Assembly (NCBI GenBank): GCA_024680795.1
Contig: JAILBR010000063.1
Location: forward strand, 1-59,606
Length of the DNA: 59,606 bases
Reading direction: 5' to 3'
Source of the DNA: Bacilli bacterium
Lineage (GTDB): Bacteria > Bacillota_I > Bacilli_A > RFN20 > CAG-826
Shown in pieces: positions 1-9,337 of this stretch. The first letter of the stretch is position 1; each line of letters starts with the position of its first letter. Under the pieces are notes generated by a model. The model did no database searches. It saw nothing but the letters and a program-made list of their open reading frames with translations, and was not told where the DNA came from. The translations under genes and the position numbers were made by a program.

Positions 1-1480
1 ACTTCAAAGCTTTCTTATATTGTTCGATTGTGTAATACATGCCAATCGTACAGTGTCTAGCGTAGAAATACGCTTCGCCTTTCTTTAGACGCACATCTAA
101 TTCTAGAAGATGTTGCTCTAATCTTCTAGCATCTTTTTCATCTAGTTCTTTTGGAATATAGCTGACTGCTAGTTCGGCTTTTTCTGGTTCTGGTTCTGGA
201 AGTTCCTTAATAACTGAAACTTCTTGAACTTTCTTTTCTACTACAGTAGAAACTTCTTTCTTCTTTTCTTCCTCGACTGTCTTTTCTTCCTTGACAGGTT
301 CTGGCTCAACTTGTGGTTCTTCTTCAACAACTGGAATTGGCTCCATTTCTTCTTCTTTTTCCTCTTCAGGCTCGTCGAATAATGAAACAGTTTCCACTTT
401 CTTTTCTTCTACTGGGGTTGGTTTTGGTTTTTCTTCTACCTTTTTAACTTCAGGAACTGGAGCAGGTTTTTCTTCCTTAACAGGTTCATCAGTTTTGAAG
501 AAGTCATTTCTTATCTCGCTAGCGAGATATTCTTTCATGACATCATAGACATCATCTAAATTATGATCGAATAAAGAAACAAATGGAGACACTAAATAAG
601 TGACATCCGCACTATTTCTAACATCAGAGAAGATTCTATTTAAAGAACTTTCTTTTTCTAACGCAAAAGGTTCAATTGGTAACAAGACTCCAAATTCCCA
701 CATTGAGAAGTGAGCAAAAACGCTTTTAGCGAGTAAAAAAGCGATTTCTTGATTGAAATCATTAAAAGGATAAACGTATAAGACGTAATAATAAGTGATT
801 AAAGCTTTATTTAATGGACTGAGGGTACTAGATTCAATAAATGAGAATAAAGATTCCATCATAGGTTCAACTAAACGGCATGGGGCTTTGCTATAGCTAC
901 GTCCGACAAGAGCTATTGAGCCTAAATCATTGATATCACTATCTCTATAAAAGTAGGTTAGTTCAGAAATTCCAGTGACTCTCGAATATAATTCCGCTAA
1001 AAAATCGACATCGATCTTATTGACATATCTTTCTTGGATAAATTGAAGCGCACTATAGTAATTTAAGAGTCTCTCTTCATTTTCATCGAATGGGTTTTCA
1101 GAAGTAATAACTCTTCTTAGTCTTTGGCCATCAATTTCAATATTTAGATATTTGGATAATGATTCCAAAGCGTTAGATTCTAAAGTTAAGGTGAAATGTT
1201 GTTTATTTCCGTTGACCTCGCTTAGCTTATTAAAATCATTTAAAAGCTTAACTAGCTTACTTTCTACTTGGAGACATTTGCTTGCAAGAGTTGGATATAA
1301 ACATAAGTTTAAATTTCTTCCCCCGATATCTTTTAAGGATAAAACATTATTAAATGTGGAACGATAGTTAACAACTTTCTTCCACATGTCATCTGGAACA
1401 ACGATGCCTAGCTCGTTGCCCATCTCTTTACGAGATGTATATTTAAGTTCTGTAAACTCAATCGCATTATCTTTTGGCAT
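1..1480 (-). CDS. Fic-fold-like protein with decayed catalytic motif and acidic Pro-rich tail (partial, 3' end beyond window)
   Basis: Reading the minus strand from an ATG at 1480, preceded by the ribosome site AGAGG, gives 493 uninterrupted codons that run off the window edge, so the C-terminus is missing. Residues about 140-260 resemble a Fic/DOC domain: a helix pattern with PMMESLFSF and, at 237-245, YPFNDFNQE where active Fic enzymes have HPFx(D/E)GNGR. The catalytic His, the Gly residues and the final Arg are all replaced, so AMP transfer is unlikely. Residues about 331-435 are a low-complexity stretch rich in Glu, Lys, Pro and Val; a second small folded part starts near 440. Similar acidic tails occur on other proteins in the window. 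It stands just downstream of lepA but behind a terminator, so it is probably its own unit. The Fic assignment is inference from motif layout; function unknown. Confidence 0.6.
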   Translation of the reverse strand, partial: MPKDNAIEFTELKYTSRKEMGNELGIVVPDDMWKKVVNYRSTFNNVLSLKDIGGRNLNLCLYPTLASKCLQVESKLVKLLNDFNKLSEVNGNKQHFTLTLESNALESLSKYLNIEIDGQRLRRVITSENPFDENEERLLNYYSALQFIQERYVNKIDVDFLAELYSRVTGISELTYFYRDSDINDLGSIALVGRSYSKAPCRLVEPMMESLFSFIESSTLSPLNKALITYYYVLYVYPFNDFNQEIAFLLAKSVFAHFSMWEFGVLLPIEPFALEKESSLNRIFSDVRNSADVTYLVSPFVSLFDHNLDDVYDVMKEYLASEIRNDFFKTDEPVKEEKPAPVPEVKKVEEKPKPTPVEEKKVETVSLFDEPEEEKEEEMEPIPVVEEEPQVEPEPVKEEKTVEEEKKKEVSTVVEKKVQEVSVIKELPEPEPEKAELAVSYIPKELDEKDARRLEQHLLELDVRLKKGEAYFYARHCTIGMYYTIEQYKKALK

Positions 1481-1538
1481 AAATCTTTACCTCTGCTTTT
1501 ATTTTAATCGAATATATCTTGTTATACAAGCATTAACT

Positions 1539-1570
1539 AAAAAACTACTAATTATTCACTAACTAGTAGT
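1539..1570 (-). terminator. Intrinsic terminator after lepA
   Basis: On the minus strand an 11-base-pair stem (arms 1560-1570 and 1544-1554, one G-U pair) with a 5-base loop is followed directly by a T run at 1539-1543. It begins two bases after the lepA stop codon. Confidence 0.75.
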
Positions 1571-1572
1571 CT

Positions 1573-3384
1573 TTATTCTTCGTCATCTATAGCGAGGATT
1601 GACATGAATGCTTCTTGTGGAACTTCGACAGATCCAACCTTCTTCATCCTCTTCTTTCCTTCTTTTTGTTTCTCTAGAAGTTTCTTCTTACGTGAGATAT
1701 CACCGCCATAACATTTAGCAAGAACGTCTTTCCTAACTGCTTTAACATCCACACGTGCAATTATCTTTCCACCGATAGCAGCTTGAATTGGGATTTCGAA
1801 TTGCTGTCTAGGAATAACGGTTTTTATCTTTCTAATAATTGCTAAACCACGATTATAAGCATTTGGTCTATATACTATAGAGCTAAGCGCATCGACCACT
1901 TGTCCATTTAATAAGACATCCATTTTTACTAGGTCATTTGGACGATAAATAGATAGCTCATAGTCGAAGGAAGCATATCCTTTTGTGTAGCTCTTTAATT
2001 TATCAAAGAAATTGTAAACAATTTCCGCAAGAGGAAGTTCATAAACCAAAATCATTCTAGTGTCATCGAAGTACTGTAAATCTTGATATAGTCCTCTTCT
2101 TTCTTGGCATAATTCCATGATTGGACCAACATATTCTTTTGGAGTCATGATTTCCGCTCTGACATATGGCTCTTCGATTCTATCAATCTTAGATGAGTCA
2201 GGAAGTTCAGCAGGATTATCAATCCTCATCATCGTTCCGTCAGTTAAATAAACGTGATAAATGACGCTTGGAGCGGTCAAAATAAGGTCAAGATCATATT
2301 CTCTTTCAAGTCTTTCTTGGATGACATCCATATGTAATAGTCCTAAGAAGCCACATCTAAATCCAAAGCCTAAGGCTTGAGATGTCTCTGGAACAAATTG
2401 TAAGGATGCATCGTTTAATTCTAACTTTTCCAAAGCATCTTTAAGATCTTGATAATCATCACTTTCAACAGGATATAAGCCACAGTACACCATCGGATTG
2501 ATATCTCGATATCCAGGTAATGCTTCTTTAGCAGGATTGTCAAAACATGTGACAGTATCACCAGGTCTAACATCTTTGATGTCTTTAATTTGTGCGCAAA
2601 TATATCCGACTTGTCCGCACTTGAGCTCTTTGAGCTTAAGTTCATCAGGAGTTCTAATGCCGAGTTCGGTTACAAAGTAATCTTTTCCCGATTGCATCAA
2701 CTTAATGTGGTCTCCAACGGATACACTGCCGTCTTTTATTCTTACAAGAATAACAACACCACGATATGGATCATAGTAACTATCAAATATTAGAGCTTTT
2801 AAAGGAGCATTTTCATCTCCATTAGGAGCAGGAATCTCTTTAACAATTGCTTCTAATAGTTCATGAATATGAAAGCCGGTCTTAGCGGATACTTCCACAC
2901 TCTTTTCACTCGAGATACCAATACGTTTTTCGATTTCTTCTCTAGCCCATTCTGGCATCGCACTAGGTAAATCAACTTTGTTGATTACTGGTAAAATTTC
3001 TAAGTCGTTATCCACTGCTAAATAGACATTAGCAAGTGTTTGAGCTTCTACTCCTTGGGTGGCATCCACTACTAAAACTGCACCTTCACACGCAGCTAAG
3101 GAACGTGACACTTCATAAGTGAAGTCAACATGCCCAGGAGTGTCAATTAAGTTGAAGATATATGTCTCACCATCATCGGCGGTGTAGGATAATGTAACCG
3201 CATTTAATTTGATGGTAATTCCTCTTTCTCTTTCTAGGTCCATTGAATCCAAAATCTGGTCTTTCATCTCACGAGAAGAGATAGCACCAGTCGACTCTAA
3301 AATACGATCAGCTAGCGTGGACTTGCCATGATCGATATGAGCGATGATTGAGAAGTTTCTTGTTTTCTTTTGATTGAATTCCAT
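1573..3384 (-). CDS. lepA: Elongation factor 4 (LepA), ribosomal back-translocase GTPase
   Basis: A 603-residue translational GTPase of full family length. G1 is [12 protein letters not shown] at about 15-26, followed by [14 protein letters not shown] and NKVDLP; the C-terminal part has the LepA-specific region ending in basic [17 protein letters not shown]4 binds ribosomes and promotes reverse translocation or assists initiation under stress. The start at 3384 gives the standard N-terminus. There is no clear Shine-Dalgarno; a TGTTATAAT extended -10 lies only 12 bases before the ATG, so the mRNA leader should be very short. The upstream helicase gene ends 26 bases away. In Bacillus lepA also lies in the comE-holA-rpsT neighbourhood, as here. 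Confidence 0.97.
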   Translation of the reverse strand: MEFNQKKTRNFSIIAHIDHGKSTLADRILESTGAISSREMKDQILDSMDLERERGITIKLNAVTLSYTADDGETYIFNLIDTPGHVDFTYEVSRSLAACEGAVLVVDATQGVEAQTLANVYLAVDNDLEILPVINKVDLPSAMPEWAREEIEKRIGISSEKSVEVSAKTGFHIHELLEAIVKEIPAPNGDENAPLKALIFDSYYDPYRGVVILVRIKDGSVSVGDHIKLMQSGKDYFVTELGIRTPDELKLKELKCGQVGYICAQIKDIKDVRPGDTVTCFDNPAKEALPGYRDINPMVYCGLYPVESDDYQDLKDALEKLELNDASLQFVPETSQALGFGFRCGFLGLLHMDVIQERLEREYDLDLILTAPSVIYHVYLTDGTMMRIDNPAELPDSSKIDRIEEPYVRAEIMTPKEYVGPIMELCQERRGLYQDLQYFDDTRMILVYELPLAEIVYNFFDKLKSYTKGYASFDYELSIYRPNDLVKMDVLLNGQVVDALSSIVYRPNAYNRGLAIIRKIKTVIPRQQFEIPIQAAIGGKIIARVDVKAVRKDVLAKCYGGDISRKKKLLEKQKEGKKRMKKVGSVEVPQEAFMSILAIDDEE

Positions 3385-3396
3385 ATTTTTCGAGAA

Positions 3397-3419
3397 ATTA
3401 TAACACTATATTAGTGTTT
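3397..3419 (-). promoter_or_regulatory. lepA extended -10 promoter with adjoining palindrome
   Basis: The minus strand carries TGTTATAAT (TATAAT at 3397-3402), preceded by AACACTAATATAGTGTT at 3403-3419, a perfect 7-base inverted repeat with a 3-base centre. The palindrome fills the usual -35/-10 spacer and overlaps the last codons of the upstream helicase gene. It lacks a T run, so an operator is more likely than a terminator. No -35 box is obvious. Confidence 0.5.
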
Positions 3420-5747
3420 AAAAAACTTTTTTATCGTTTTATTTAAATCATCCGTGTTCATAATGACCTCATAATCCTTCCATTCATCTCTAAAGAGGTC
3501 TTGATACGCTCTAGTCATATATCTCTCATCGATAAGAAGAGCGACACCACGGTCATTTTCGCTTCTGATTAATCTTCCCACCGCCTGCATGATTTTATTC
3601 ATACCCGGGAAAACATAGGCGTAATTATATCCATCTAAGTCTATAGACTTAAAGTATTCCACTATCTTGTTACTTTCATAATTAATTTTGCTTAGTCCAA
3701 TACCAACAATGACTAGTCCAATTAATCTATCACTTACTAGATCAATTCCTTCACCAAACGCTCCTCCAACAATCGCTAGAGCGACATGTGTGCTATTAGG
3801 ATTCTCTTGGAAGTTAGCTAAAAATAATTCCTTATCGTAGTCAGACATATCTTTCTTTTGCACATGCAAAGTAACATCAGTAGGCAAATCTAGATATTCA
3901 AGCAGTCTTTCTTGATATTCATAGCTAGGGAGATAAACAAAGTAGTTACCGACTTTATGTGAAATAAATGCCTTGATATAATCAGCAACTTCTTGATACG
4001 TCTTTTCTCTATTTTTATATTTAATCGATATTTTAGGTGCCACTAAAATCTTTAGATTTTCGCTTGGGAAAGGAGAGTCTAAAGACAAGCGAGGGGAATT
4101 ACTATCTCCACCCAAAACATTGATATAGTAGTCGATTGGAGATAAGGTTGCAGAGAATAATACCGCGCCTTTAATACGATTTAAAATGCTTTTTAGATAT
4201 TTAGAAGCATCTAGGCATAGAAGATTTAAAGTTAAACTGCCTTCTTCGACGTGAACATAAAATAAGTAGTTATCTGAGAATAATTCAGATATTCTCTTAA
4301 AGCGATTGACTTCCAAATATAATGATGTCATCTCTTTAGAGATGTCCTTGTTGTCTTCTTTGTTAACTTCTTGATAAGTATTTACAAAATATTCCAAGTC
4401 ACGCATATCTTTGATATCTAGATCAATAAATTCGTGCTCGCCATCTTCAAGTTCTTCGTATCTAGAAAACATCTTTTTCATTCTGGAAAGCATAGTTTTA
4501 AGTTTTTTATTCTTTGTGCCACGTAAACTCTTCTTCGCATCATCAAGATATTTTCTATCTAAAGATGCGCTATACATATCTCTACTTCTTGAGATAAGGT
4601 TATGTGCCTCATCCACCAAAGCTAGATAATGGCTAGAGTCTTCATCAAAGAACCTTTTCATATATGAAACAGGGTCAAATAGATAGTTATAGTCACAAAT
4701 AATAACGTCAGAAAATAGAGATAAATCTAGTTCAAACTCAAAGGGACAAATCTCATATTTCTTTGCCATATAGACAATAGTCTCATAGTCGAAATCATCA
4801 AAAGAAAGTAGAGATTCTTTGATGACATTTTTGATTTTGTTATAGTAGCCTCTGGCAAATGGACATTCGTCAGGATTACACGCTGATTCTTTGCAAAAGC
4901 AAATCTTCTCCTTGGCGGTTATTAAAATATTAGTTAAAAATAATCCGTTTTCTTTTAAAATCTTAACGGCGTTATGAGCGTTAAGTTTTCCACTATTTTT
5001 GGCTGTAAGATAAAAAATCTTAGCCTTTTCATCATCTTTAATCGCTTTGATAAAAGGATATAAGGTTGACATCGTCTTTCCAATGCCGGTTGGAGCTTCT
5101 ACAAAGAAAGAACCACCATTAATTGCAACCGAATAAGAATATTTAGCTAATTCTCTTTGACCTTTGCGATAGTTATCAAATGGGAAATCAAGGGTAGCAA
5201 TCGTCTTATCACGGTTCTCCATTGCCCTTAAAATAATGTTATAAAATTCGATATATTCGCTGACTAGATCATAGATATCTCTCTCTAAATCATCAAATAA
5301 GAATGTATAGCTATCGAATAATTTCTCACTGGTTTTGCCTTGTCTGATATATGTTAATTTTACTGATATAGACGAAAGTTTTCTCTCTTTTGCAAATAGA
5401 TATGCATAGCATTTTGCTTGGCCTAGATGCCATTCAATATTCGCATCTCTAAACTCTTTTAAATCGATGACAGTTGTCTTAATTTCATCAATTGTGTATT
5501 CACCATCTTTGACGATGATGCCATCTGCTCTACCTTGTAATGTGACAGCAATTTCATCAACCATGATTGTATCTTTTAAAGGGTATTCAGAGATATAATC
5601 ATCTCCTTGTTTAGATTGATATAAAGCATGCAACAATGTGCCTTCTTGCATCGAAGAACGATTAAAAATGCGATTATCGATATCGCCTTTTCTTAAAAGA
5701 AAGTCCACTAGTTGGTGGACGGAAAGTTCAATCTTTTTTTCTTTCAT
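3411..5747 (-). CDS. PD-(D/E)XK nuclease-like domain fused to DinG/XPD-family iron-sulfur helicase
   Basis: A 778-residue protein with two parts. Residues about 30-95 match a RecB/Cas4-type nuclease core: EGTLLH (His40), Asp75 in GRADG, then DEIK (Glu88, Lys90). Residues about 200-778 form a superfamily 2 DinG/XPD helicase: Walker A APTGIGKT, DEAH in LVDEAHNL, SATLSP, and QAVGRLIRSE as motif VI. Between motifs Ia and II are four clustered cysteines (CFCKESACNPDEC), the expected iron-sulfur site. It probably unwinds damaged DNA or R-loops 5'-3' in repair. The stop and the next gene's region are close: fmt ends one base upstream of this ATG, so fmt and this gene are co-transcribed. Whether the nuclease part still cuts cannot be told from sequence. 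Confidence 0.85.
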   Translation of the reverse strand: MKEKKIELSVHQLVDFLLRKGDIDNRIFNRSSMQEGTLLHALYQSKQGDDYISEYPLKDTIMVDEIAVTLQGRADGIIVKDGEYTIDEIKTTVIDLKEFRDANIEWHLGQAKCYAYLFAKERKLSSISVKLTYIRQGKTSEKLFDSYTFLFDDLERDIYDLVSEYIEFYNIILRAMENRDKTIATLDFPFDNYRKGQRELAKYSYSVAINGGSFFVEAPTGIGKTMSTLYPFIKAIKDDEKAKIFYLTAKNSGKLNAHNAVKILKENGLFLTNILITAKEKICFCKESACNPDECPFARGYYNKIKNVIKESLLSFDDFDYETIVYMAKKYEICPFEFELDLSLFSDVIICDYNYLFDPVSYMKRFFDEDSSHYLALVDEAHNLISRSRDMYSASLDRKYLDDAKKSLRGTKNKKLKTMLSRMKKMFSRYEELEDGEHEFIDLDIKDMRDLEYFVNTYQEVNKEDNKDISKEMTSLYLEVNRFKRISELFSDNYLFYVHVEEGSLTLNLLCLDASKYLKSILNRIKGAVLFSATLSPIDYYINVLGGDSNSPRLSLDSPFPSENLKILVAPKISIKYKNREKTYQEVADYIKAFISHKVGNYFVYLPSYEYQERLLEYLDLPTDVTLHVQKKDMSDYDKELFLANFQENPNSTHVALAIVGGAFGEGIDLVSDRLIGLVIVGIGLSKINYESNKIVEYFKSIDLDGYNYAYVFPGMNKIMQAVGRLIRSENDRGVALLIDERYMTRAYQDLFRDEWKDYEVIMNTDDLNKTIKKFFKH

Positions 5748-5748
5748 G

Positions 5749-6687
5749 TTACTTCAGCACTTTGCCTACCAAATCACGGTTGCCGTTAATAAAGGGCTTA
5801 TAGTCCATTTTATTTTTACCCTCTTTTTGGATAATTAAGAGGTTCAATAATCCATTAATGGTTTGTAAATATAAGCCACCTTTATCAGCTTTTACTATTT
5901 CACCAACTTGGCCAATAATATCATCACTAACGATTGAAGATTTGTAAATCTTAAACTTTTGTTCATCTAAGTATAAATATGCTCCTGGTTCGTCACTAAG
6001 GGCTCTTATATAACCAAATAGCTGTTCTTTTGTTTTGTTTAAATCTAGTTTTTCTTCTTCTGGCTTGATGGTTGGACAAAACGTCACTAAAGATTCATCT
6101 TGTGGTTCACCAGGAAGTTCTCCATTTATGTATTTTGGTAACGCTCTTCTGATTAAAGTTAAAGCAGCATCACCCATCTTATTAAATAAACTGGTTGAAT
6201 TGTCTTCGCTAGAAATTTCCACTAGTTCTTTATCATACATTTCCCCAGCGTCCATCTCTTTGACCATCTTCATTAAAGTCATGCCAGTCACTTTTTCATT
6301 ATTGATTAAAGCGTATTGAATCGGAGCAGCTCCACGATATTTTGGAAGTAAACTTCCATGGAGATTGATACATCCAATAGTTGGAATATCCAATAGACCT
6401 TGAGGGACGATTTGACCATACGCTAAAGTGACAATTACATCAGGAGCGAGGTCTTTAACAAATTCATATTCTTTTCTTATTTTCTCTGGTTGATAGACCG
6501 GGATATTATGTTCTAAGGCTACTACTTTAGTAGGGACAGGCATCAAAATCTTCTTTCTGCCGACCGGACGATCAGGTTGAGCGATCAAAGCCACAATATT
6601 AAAGCCATCTTCAATTAATCCTTTGAAGACTTTGGCACTGATGTCTGGAGTTCCCATAAAGATGATTCTAGCTTTTTTACTATCCAT
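5749..6687 (-). CDS. fmt: Methionyl-tRNA formyltransferase
   Basis: A 312-residue protein of normal family length. It transfers a formyl group from 10-formyl-THF to Met-tRNAfMet for initiation. The formyltransferase core shows INLHGSLLPKYRGAAPIQ (catalytic Asn and His, with the SLLP signature) at about 106-123 and MDAGEM with the catalytic Asp near 144. The C-terminal tRNA-binding barrel follows from about 205. The start at 6687 gives the usual IIFMGTP strand near the N-terminus. It is the first gene of a minus-strand unit with the nuclease-helicase fusion and diverges from the phosphodiesterase gene. Confidence 0.96.
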   Translation of the reverse strand: MDSKKARIIFMGTPDISAKVFKGLIEDGFNIVALIAQPDRPVGRKKILMPVPTKVVALEHNIPVYQPEKIRKEYEFVKDLAPDVIVTLAYGQIVPQGLLDIPTIGCINLHGSLLPKYRGAAPIQYALINNEKVTGMTLMKMVKEMDAGEMYDKELVEISSEDNSTSLFNKMGDAALTLIRRALPKYINGELPGEPQDESLVTFCPTIKPEEEKLDLNKTKEQLFGYIRALSDEPGAYLYLDEQKFKIYKSSIVSDDIIGQVGEIVKADKGGLYLQTINGLLNLLIIQKEGKNKMDYKPFINGNRDLVGKVLK

Positions 6688-6705
6688 AATTCTTAAGCCT
6701 TGGAC

Positions 6706-6711
6706 ATTATA
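6706..6711 (-). promoter_or_regulatory. fmt -10 box
   Basis: A perfect TATAAT on the minus strand lies 18 bases before the fmt ATG. No good -35 box is seen 16-18 bases upstream. The 86-base divergent spacer to the phosphodiesterase gene is very AT-rich and probably holds both promoters. Confidence 0.45.
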
Positions 6712-6773
6712 ACGTAAAAATATAAGTTTTTATAGTTATATATAAAAGAAGCAAGTAAAATAGATATGCATTT

Positions 6774-7235
6774 ATGAAGTATTTAGTGGTAAGTGACGCA
6801 CATGGGAATGTCGAATTAATGCAAGAACTAGTCAAAGAATATCCAAAAGTAGATGGATATCTCGACGCTGGCGATAGCATGTCCGATAGTTATTCCATCC
6901 AACCTTTTAGGTCAGTCAAAGGGAACTGCGATTATTTTCCTTTTGATGAAAAAGCCTTAATTAGAAATAAAGGTGGCAATATCTTTATGAGACATCTACC
7001 CTACATCTCTATGCAAGAGAGTAACGACATCACTATCTTTATCCACGGACATACTCATCGATATAAGATTGAGCAAAAAGACAAGTTGATTGTCTTATGC
7101 CCGGGAGCGTTATCTCGTCCACGTGACGATTCTAATGGCAGTTTTGCGATTTTAGATATCAAAGAGGGAGAAATAAATATCGATATCATCGATGTTTTCA
7201 CAAAAAAGATACTATTAAATTTTCATTTAATGTAA
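6774..7235 (+). CDS. YfcE/MJ0936-family metallophosphoesterase
   Basis: A 153-residue calcineurin-like phosphoesterase. All metal-binding motifs are present: SDAHGN (about 7-12), DAGDSM, VKGNCDYF and HGHTHRYK. Family members hydrolyse phosphodiesters with Mn or Ni in the cytosol; the natural substrate is usually unknown. No strong Shine-Dalgarno precedes the ATG at 6774; a second ATG 8 bases earlier is out of frame and closes at once. The acyl-AMP ligase gene starts 25 bases downstream, so the two are probably co-transcribed. In many Firmicutes this family sits beside rph/yggV, which are not here. Confidence 0.88.
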   Translation: MKYLVVSDAHGNVELMQELVKEYPKVDGYLDAGDSMSDSYSIQPFRSVKGNCDYFPFDEKALIRNKGGNIFMRHLPYISMQESNDITIFIHGHTHRYKIEQKDKLIVLCPGALSRPRDDSNGSFAILDIKEGEINIDIIDVFTKKILLNFHLM

Positions 7236-7260
7236 AATAATCATTTGAGGAGGGAACAAC

Positions 7261-9252
7261 ATGTATCCTGAATATAAGAAAGTTAAAGCATGTGCAGAAG
7301 AAGCTAACTTACTTCTCAACACATCAAAAACAATGGAAGACATATTCAATCTTTCCACCGGAAGAAATGTTGGTAGAACCGCAGTCACCTACATCAACTC
7401 CAAAGGTAAATTAAAAAAGTACAATTATTCACGTTTTAGAAAGCACGCCTACGAAATCGGCTCCATCCTTTCTAACTTCATGATTCAGCAACCTAAAAAT
7501 GTCCCAATCGTGTTAAAGGCCGCTAATGGACCACACTGGGGCGAAATCTTCTGGGCCATCTTAATGTGTGGTTATAAACCACTATTAATCGATGCTAAAA
7601 CAAGTAAAGAAGGCACAGAAAACTTAATTAGACAAGCGAAAGCTGCTGCTATCATAACTGATGATTCATATAATTATGAAGTTCAAAAGTTCTCATTGCA
7701 TGACATCTTAGAAGAAAAATCTACTTATTCATTCTCCCCAATATGGGAAAACGAAGTCATCTTCTGTTCCAGTGGTACTACTGGTGACGTCAAAATGATG
7801 GTCTTCAATGGCGAAAACTTATGCTGCCAAATCTTAGCGGCATTAGATTTTGCAGAAACAAGTAAAGATTTACTTTATCCAAAATCAATGGGACCATTAA
7901 AAGTCTTAGCAATGATTCCATTCCACCACATCTTTGGTTTTGTGGCAACCTTCCTATGGTACTTCTATTATGGCGCAAACTTCGTGTTTGTCCGTTCCTT
8001 AGCACCAAGCGAAGTTCAGTCAATCTCTCAAAGAGTTGGTGTTACTCACGTCTTCTCTGTCCCACTATTCTGGGATGCAATGGCCCAAGGCATTGAAAGA
8101 CAAAAGAATATGGAAACTCCTGCTAAACAAGCCTATATTAACCAATTAATTGGTTATAACACCGGCAAAATCTCTAGAGCAGAAGCTGGACCATATAAGA
8201 CAGTTCAAAAAGTCTTACAATCTAAATTATTAGGTACAAAAGTTAAATTCTGTATCTCTGGTGGTGGCTACTTAAGTGGTAAAACACAAACTGTCATCAA
8301 TGGTATCGGTTATCCTTTATATAACGGATATGGTATGACCGAAATCGGTATTACTTCTGTTGAACTTTCACCAGTCGTTGAAACCAGATTAAAAGGATCT
8401 ATTGGTATTCCATTCCATGGCGTTTCTTATAAAATCGTCTCTAATGGCAAAGATAAGAAAACTGGCGAATTATGGATTAAGAGTGGCATCACTCACGTCA
8501 GAGAAATTATCGGTGGGGTCGAAAAAGAAACCGAACTCGATAAAGAAGGATATTTCGCAAGTGGCGATATCGCAGAAGTCGACGCAACTAATAGATATTA
8601 CTTAAAAGGTCGTATTAAAGATATCATCATTAACGCTGATGGTGAAAATATCTATCCAGATGAACTTGAAATTTATTTCAGAAAATTAAAACACGTCAAT
8701 AACTTATGTGTTTTAGGTATCAATGTCAAAGGCACAACCAACCAAAAGATTGTCTGTGCATTCGAAGTCGACAATAGCATCAGCGATGCTGAACTCGAAG
8801 AACTCAAAAAAGAAGCAAAGGCTATCGGCCAAGACTTACCAAAAGGCACAAAGATTACCGACTTCTACTTCGCAAGGAAGAAACTCCCAATTGCTAACAA
8901 CATGAAAGTTAAACGTTTCGTGGTTAAGAAAGCAATCGAATCAAAATCTGAAGATTACATCTCATTCGATTATAAGAAAGAAACTAAATCCAGCAAGACT
9001 TTCGATCAAAAGACTGTCGAAACCATCTTAGAACCAATGAGAGAAATCTTCTCTAAAATCCTCATTCTTCCAAAATTCAAAATCGAAGATGATGCACACT
9101 GGGTCAATGATTTAGGTGGCGATTCCATGAGTTATGTGGAATTAATCACCACAGTTCAAGAACGCTTTGATGTCGTTATCCCAGAAGAATTATATGGACA
9201 ACTTGCAACTGTTAACGACTTTACAGAAGAAGTTGCAAAACTTTTGAAGTAA
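7261..9252 (+). CDS. Acyl-AMP ligase fused to a C-terminal acyl/peptidyl carrier domain
   Basis: A 663-residue ANL-family adenylating enzyme. Motifs: CSSGTTGDVKMM (about 169-180), YNGYGMTEIG, ASGDIAEVD, then GRIKDIIINADGENIYPDE and a C-terminal hinge; PIANNMKVKRF replaces the usual GKxxR lysine motif but keeps a Lys. The last 80 residues are a carrier domain with GGDSM, whose Ser622 should carry phosphopantetheine. Such enzymes activate an acid as acyl-AMP and load it on their own carrier; the acid cannot be read from sequence, a fatty acid being most likely. No condensing, reducing or thioesterase domain is present. A very strong GAGGAGG site precedes the ATG and codon use favours C-ending codons as in rpsT, suggesting high expression. 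Confidence 0.85.
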   Translation: MYPEYKKVKACAEEANLLLNTSKTMEDIFNLSTGRNVGRTAVTYINSKGKLKKYNYSRFRKHAYEIGSILSNFMIQQPKNVPIVLKAANGPHWGEIFWAILMCGYKPLLIDAKTSKEGTENLIRQAKAAAIITDDSYNYEVQKFSLHDILEEKSTYSFSPIWENEVIFCSSGTTGDVKMMVFNGENLCCQILAALDFAETSKDLLYPKSMGPLKVLAMIPFHHIFGFVATFLWYFYYGANFVFVRSLAPSEVQSISQRVGVTHVFSVPLFWDAMAQGIERQKNMETPAKQAYINQLIGYNTGKISRAEAGPYKTVQKVLQSKLLGTKVKFCISGGGYLSGKTQTVINGIGYPLYNGYGMTEIGITSVELSPVVETRLKGSIGIPFHGVSYKIVSNGKDKKTGELWIKSGITHVREIIGGVEKETELDKEGYFASGDIAEVDATNRYYLKGRIKDIIINADGENIYPDELEIYFRKLKHVNNLCVLGINVKGTTNQKIVCAFEVDNSISDAELEELKKEAKAIGQDLPKGTKITDFYFARKKLPIANNMKVKRFVVKKAIESKSEDYISFDYKKETKSSKTFDQKTVETILEPMREIFSKILILPKFKIEDDAHWVNDLGGDSMSYVELITTVQERFDVVIPEELYGQLATVNDFTEEVAKLLK

Positions 9253-9272
9253 TAATAATTTAAAAATTATAA

Positions 9273-9301
9273 TTGCATTATCATTACACTTTTAGTATGA
9301 T
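9273..9301 (+). promoter_or_regulatory. rpsT promoter
   Basis: TTGCAT at 9273-9278 and TATGAT at 9296-9301 are separated by exactly 17 bases and lie 36 bases before the rpsT start, leaving a leader of about 30 bases with a GAAGG ribosome site. Confidence 0.7.
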
Positions 9302-9337
9302 AATCAGCGACGCAAAAAAGAAGGTAAAATAAGAAAC

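Noticed and set aside
291..548. Ser/Thr-rich plus-strand reading frame
   Set aside because: It is the antisense of the Glu/Pro-rich tail of the minus-strand Fic-like gene, which has a proper start and ribosome site.
1..1480. Active Fic AMP-transferase toxin
   Set aside because: The catalytic His and final Arg of the Fic motif are replaced and no antitoxin-like small gene is adjacent.
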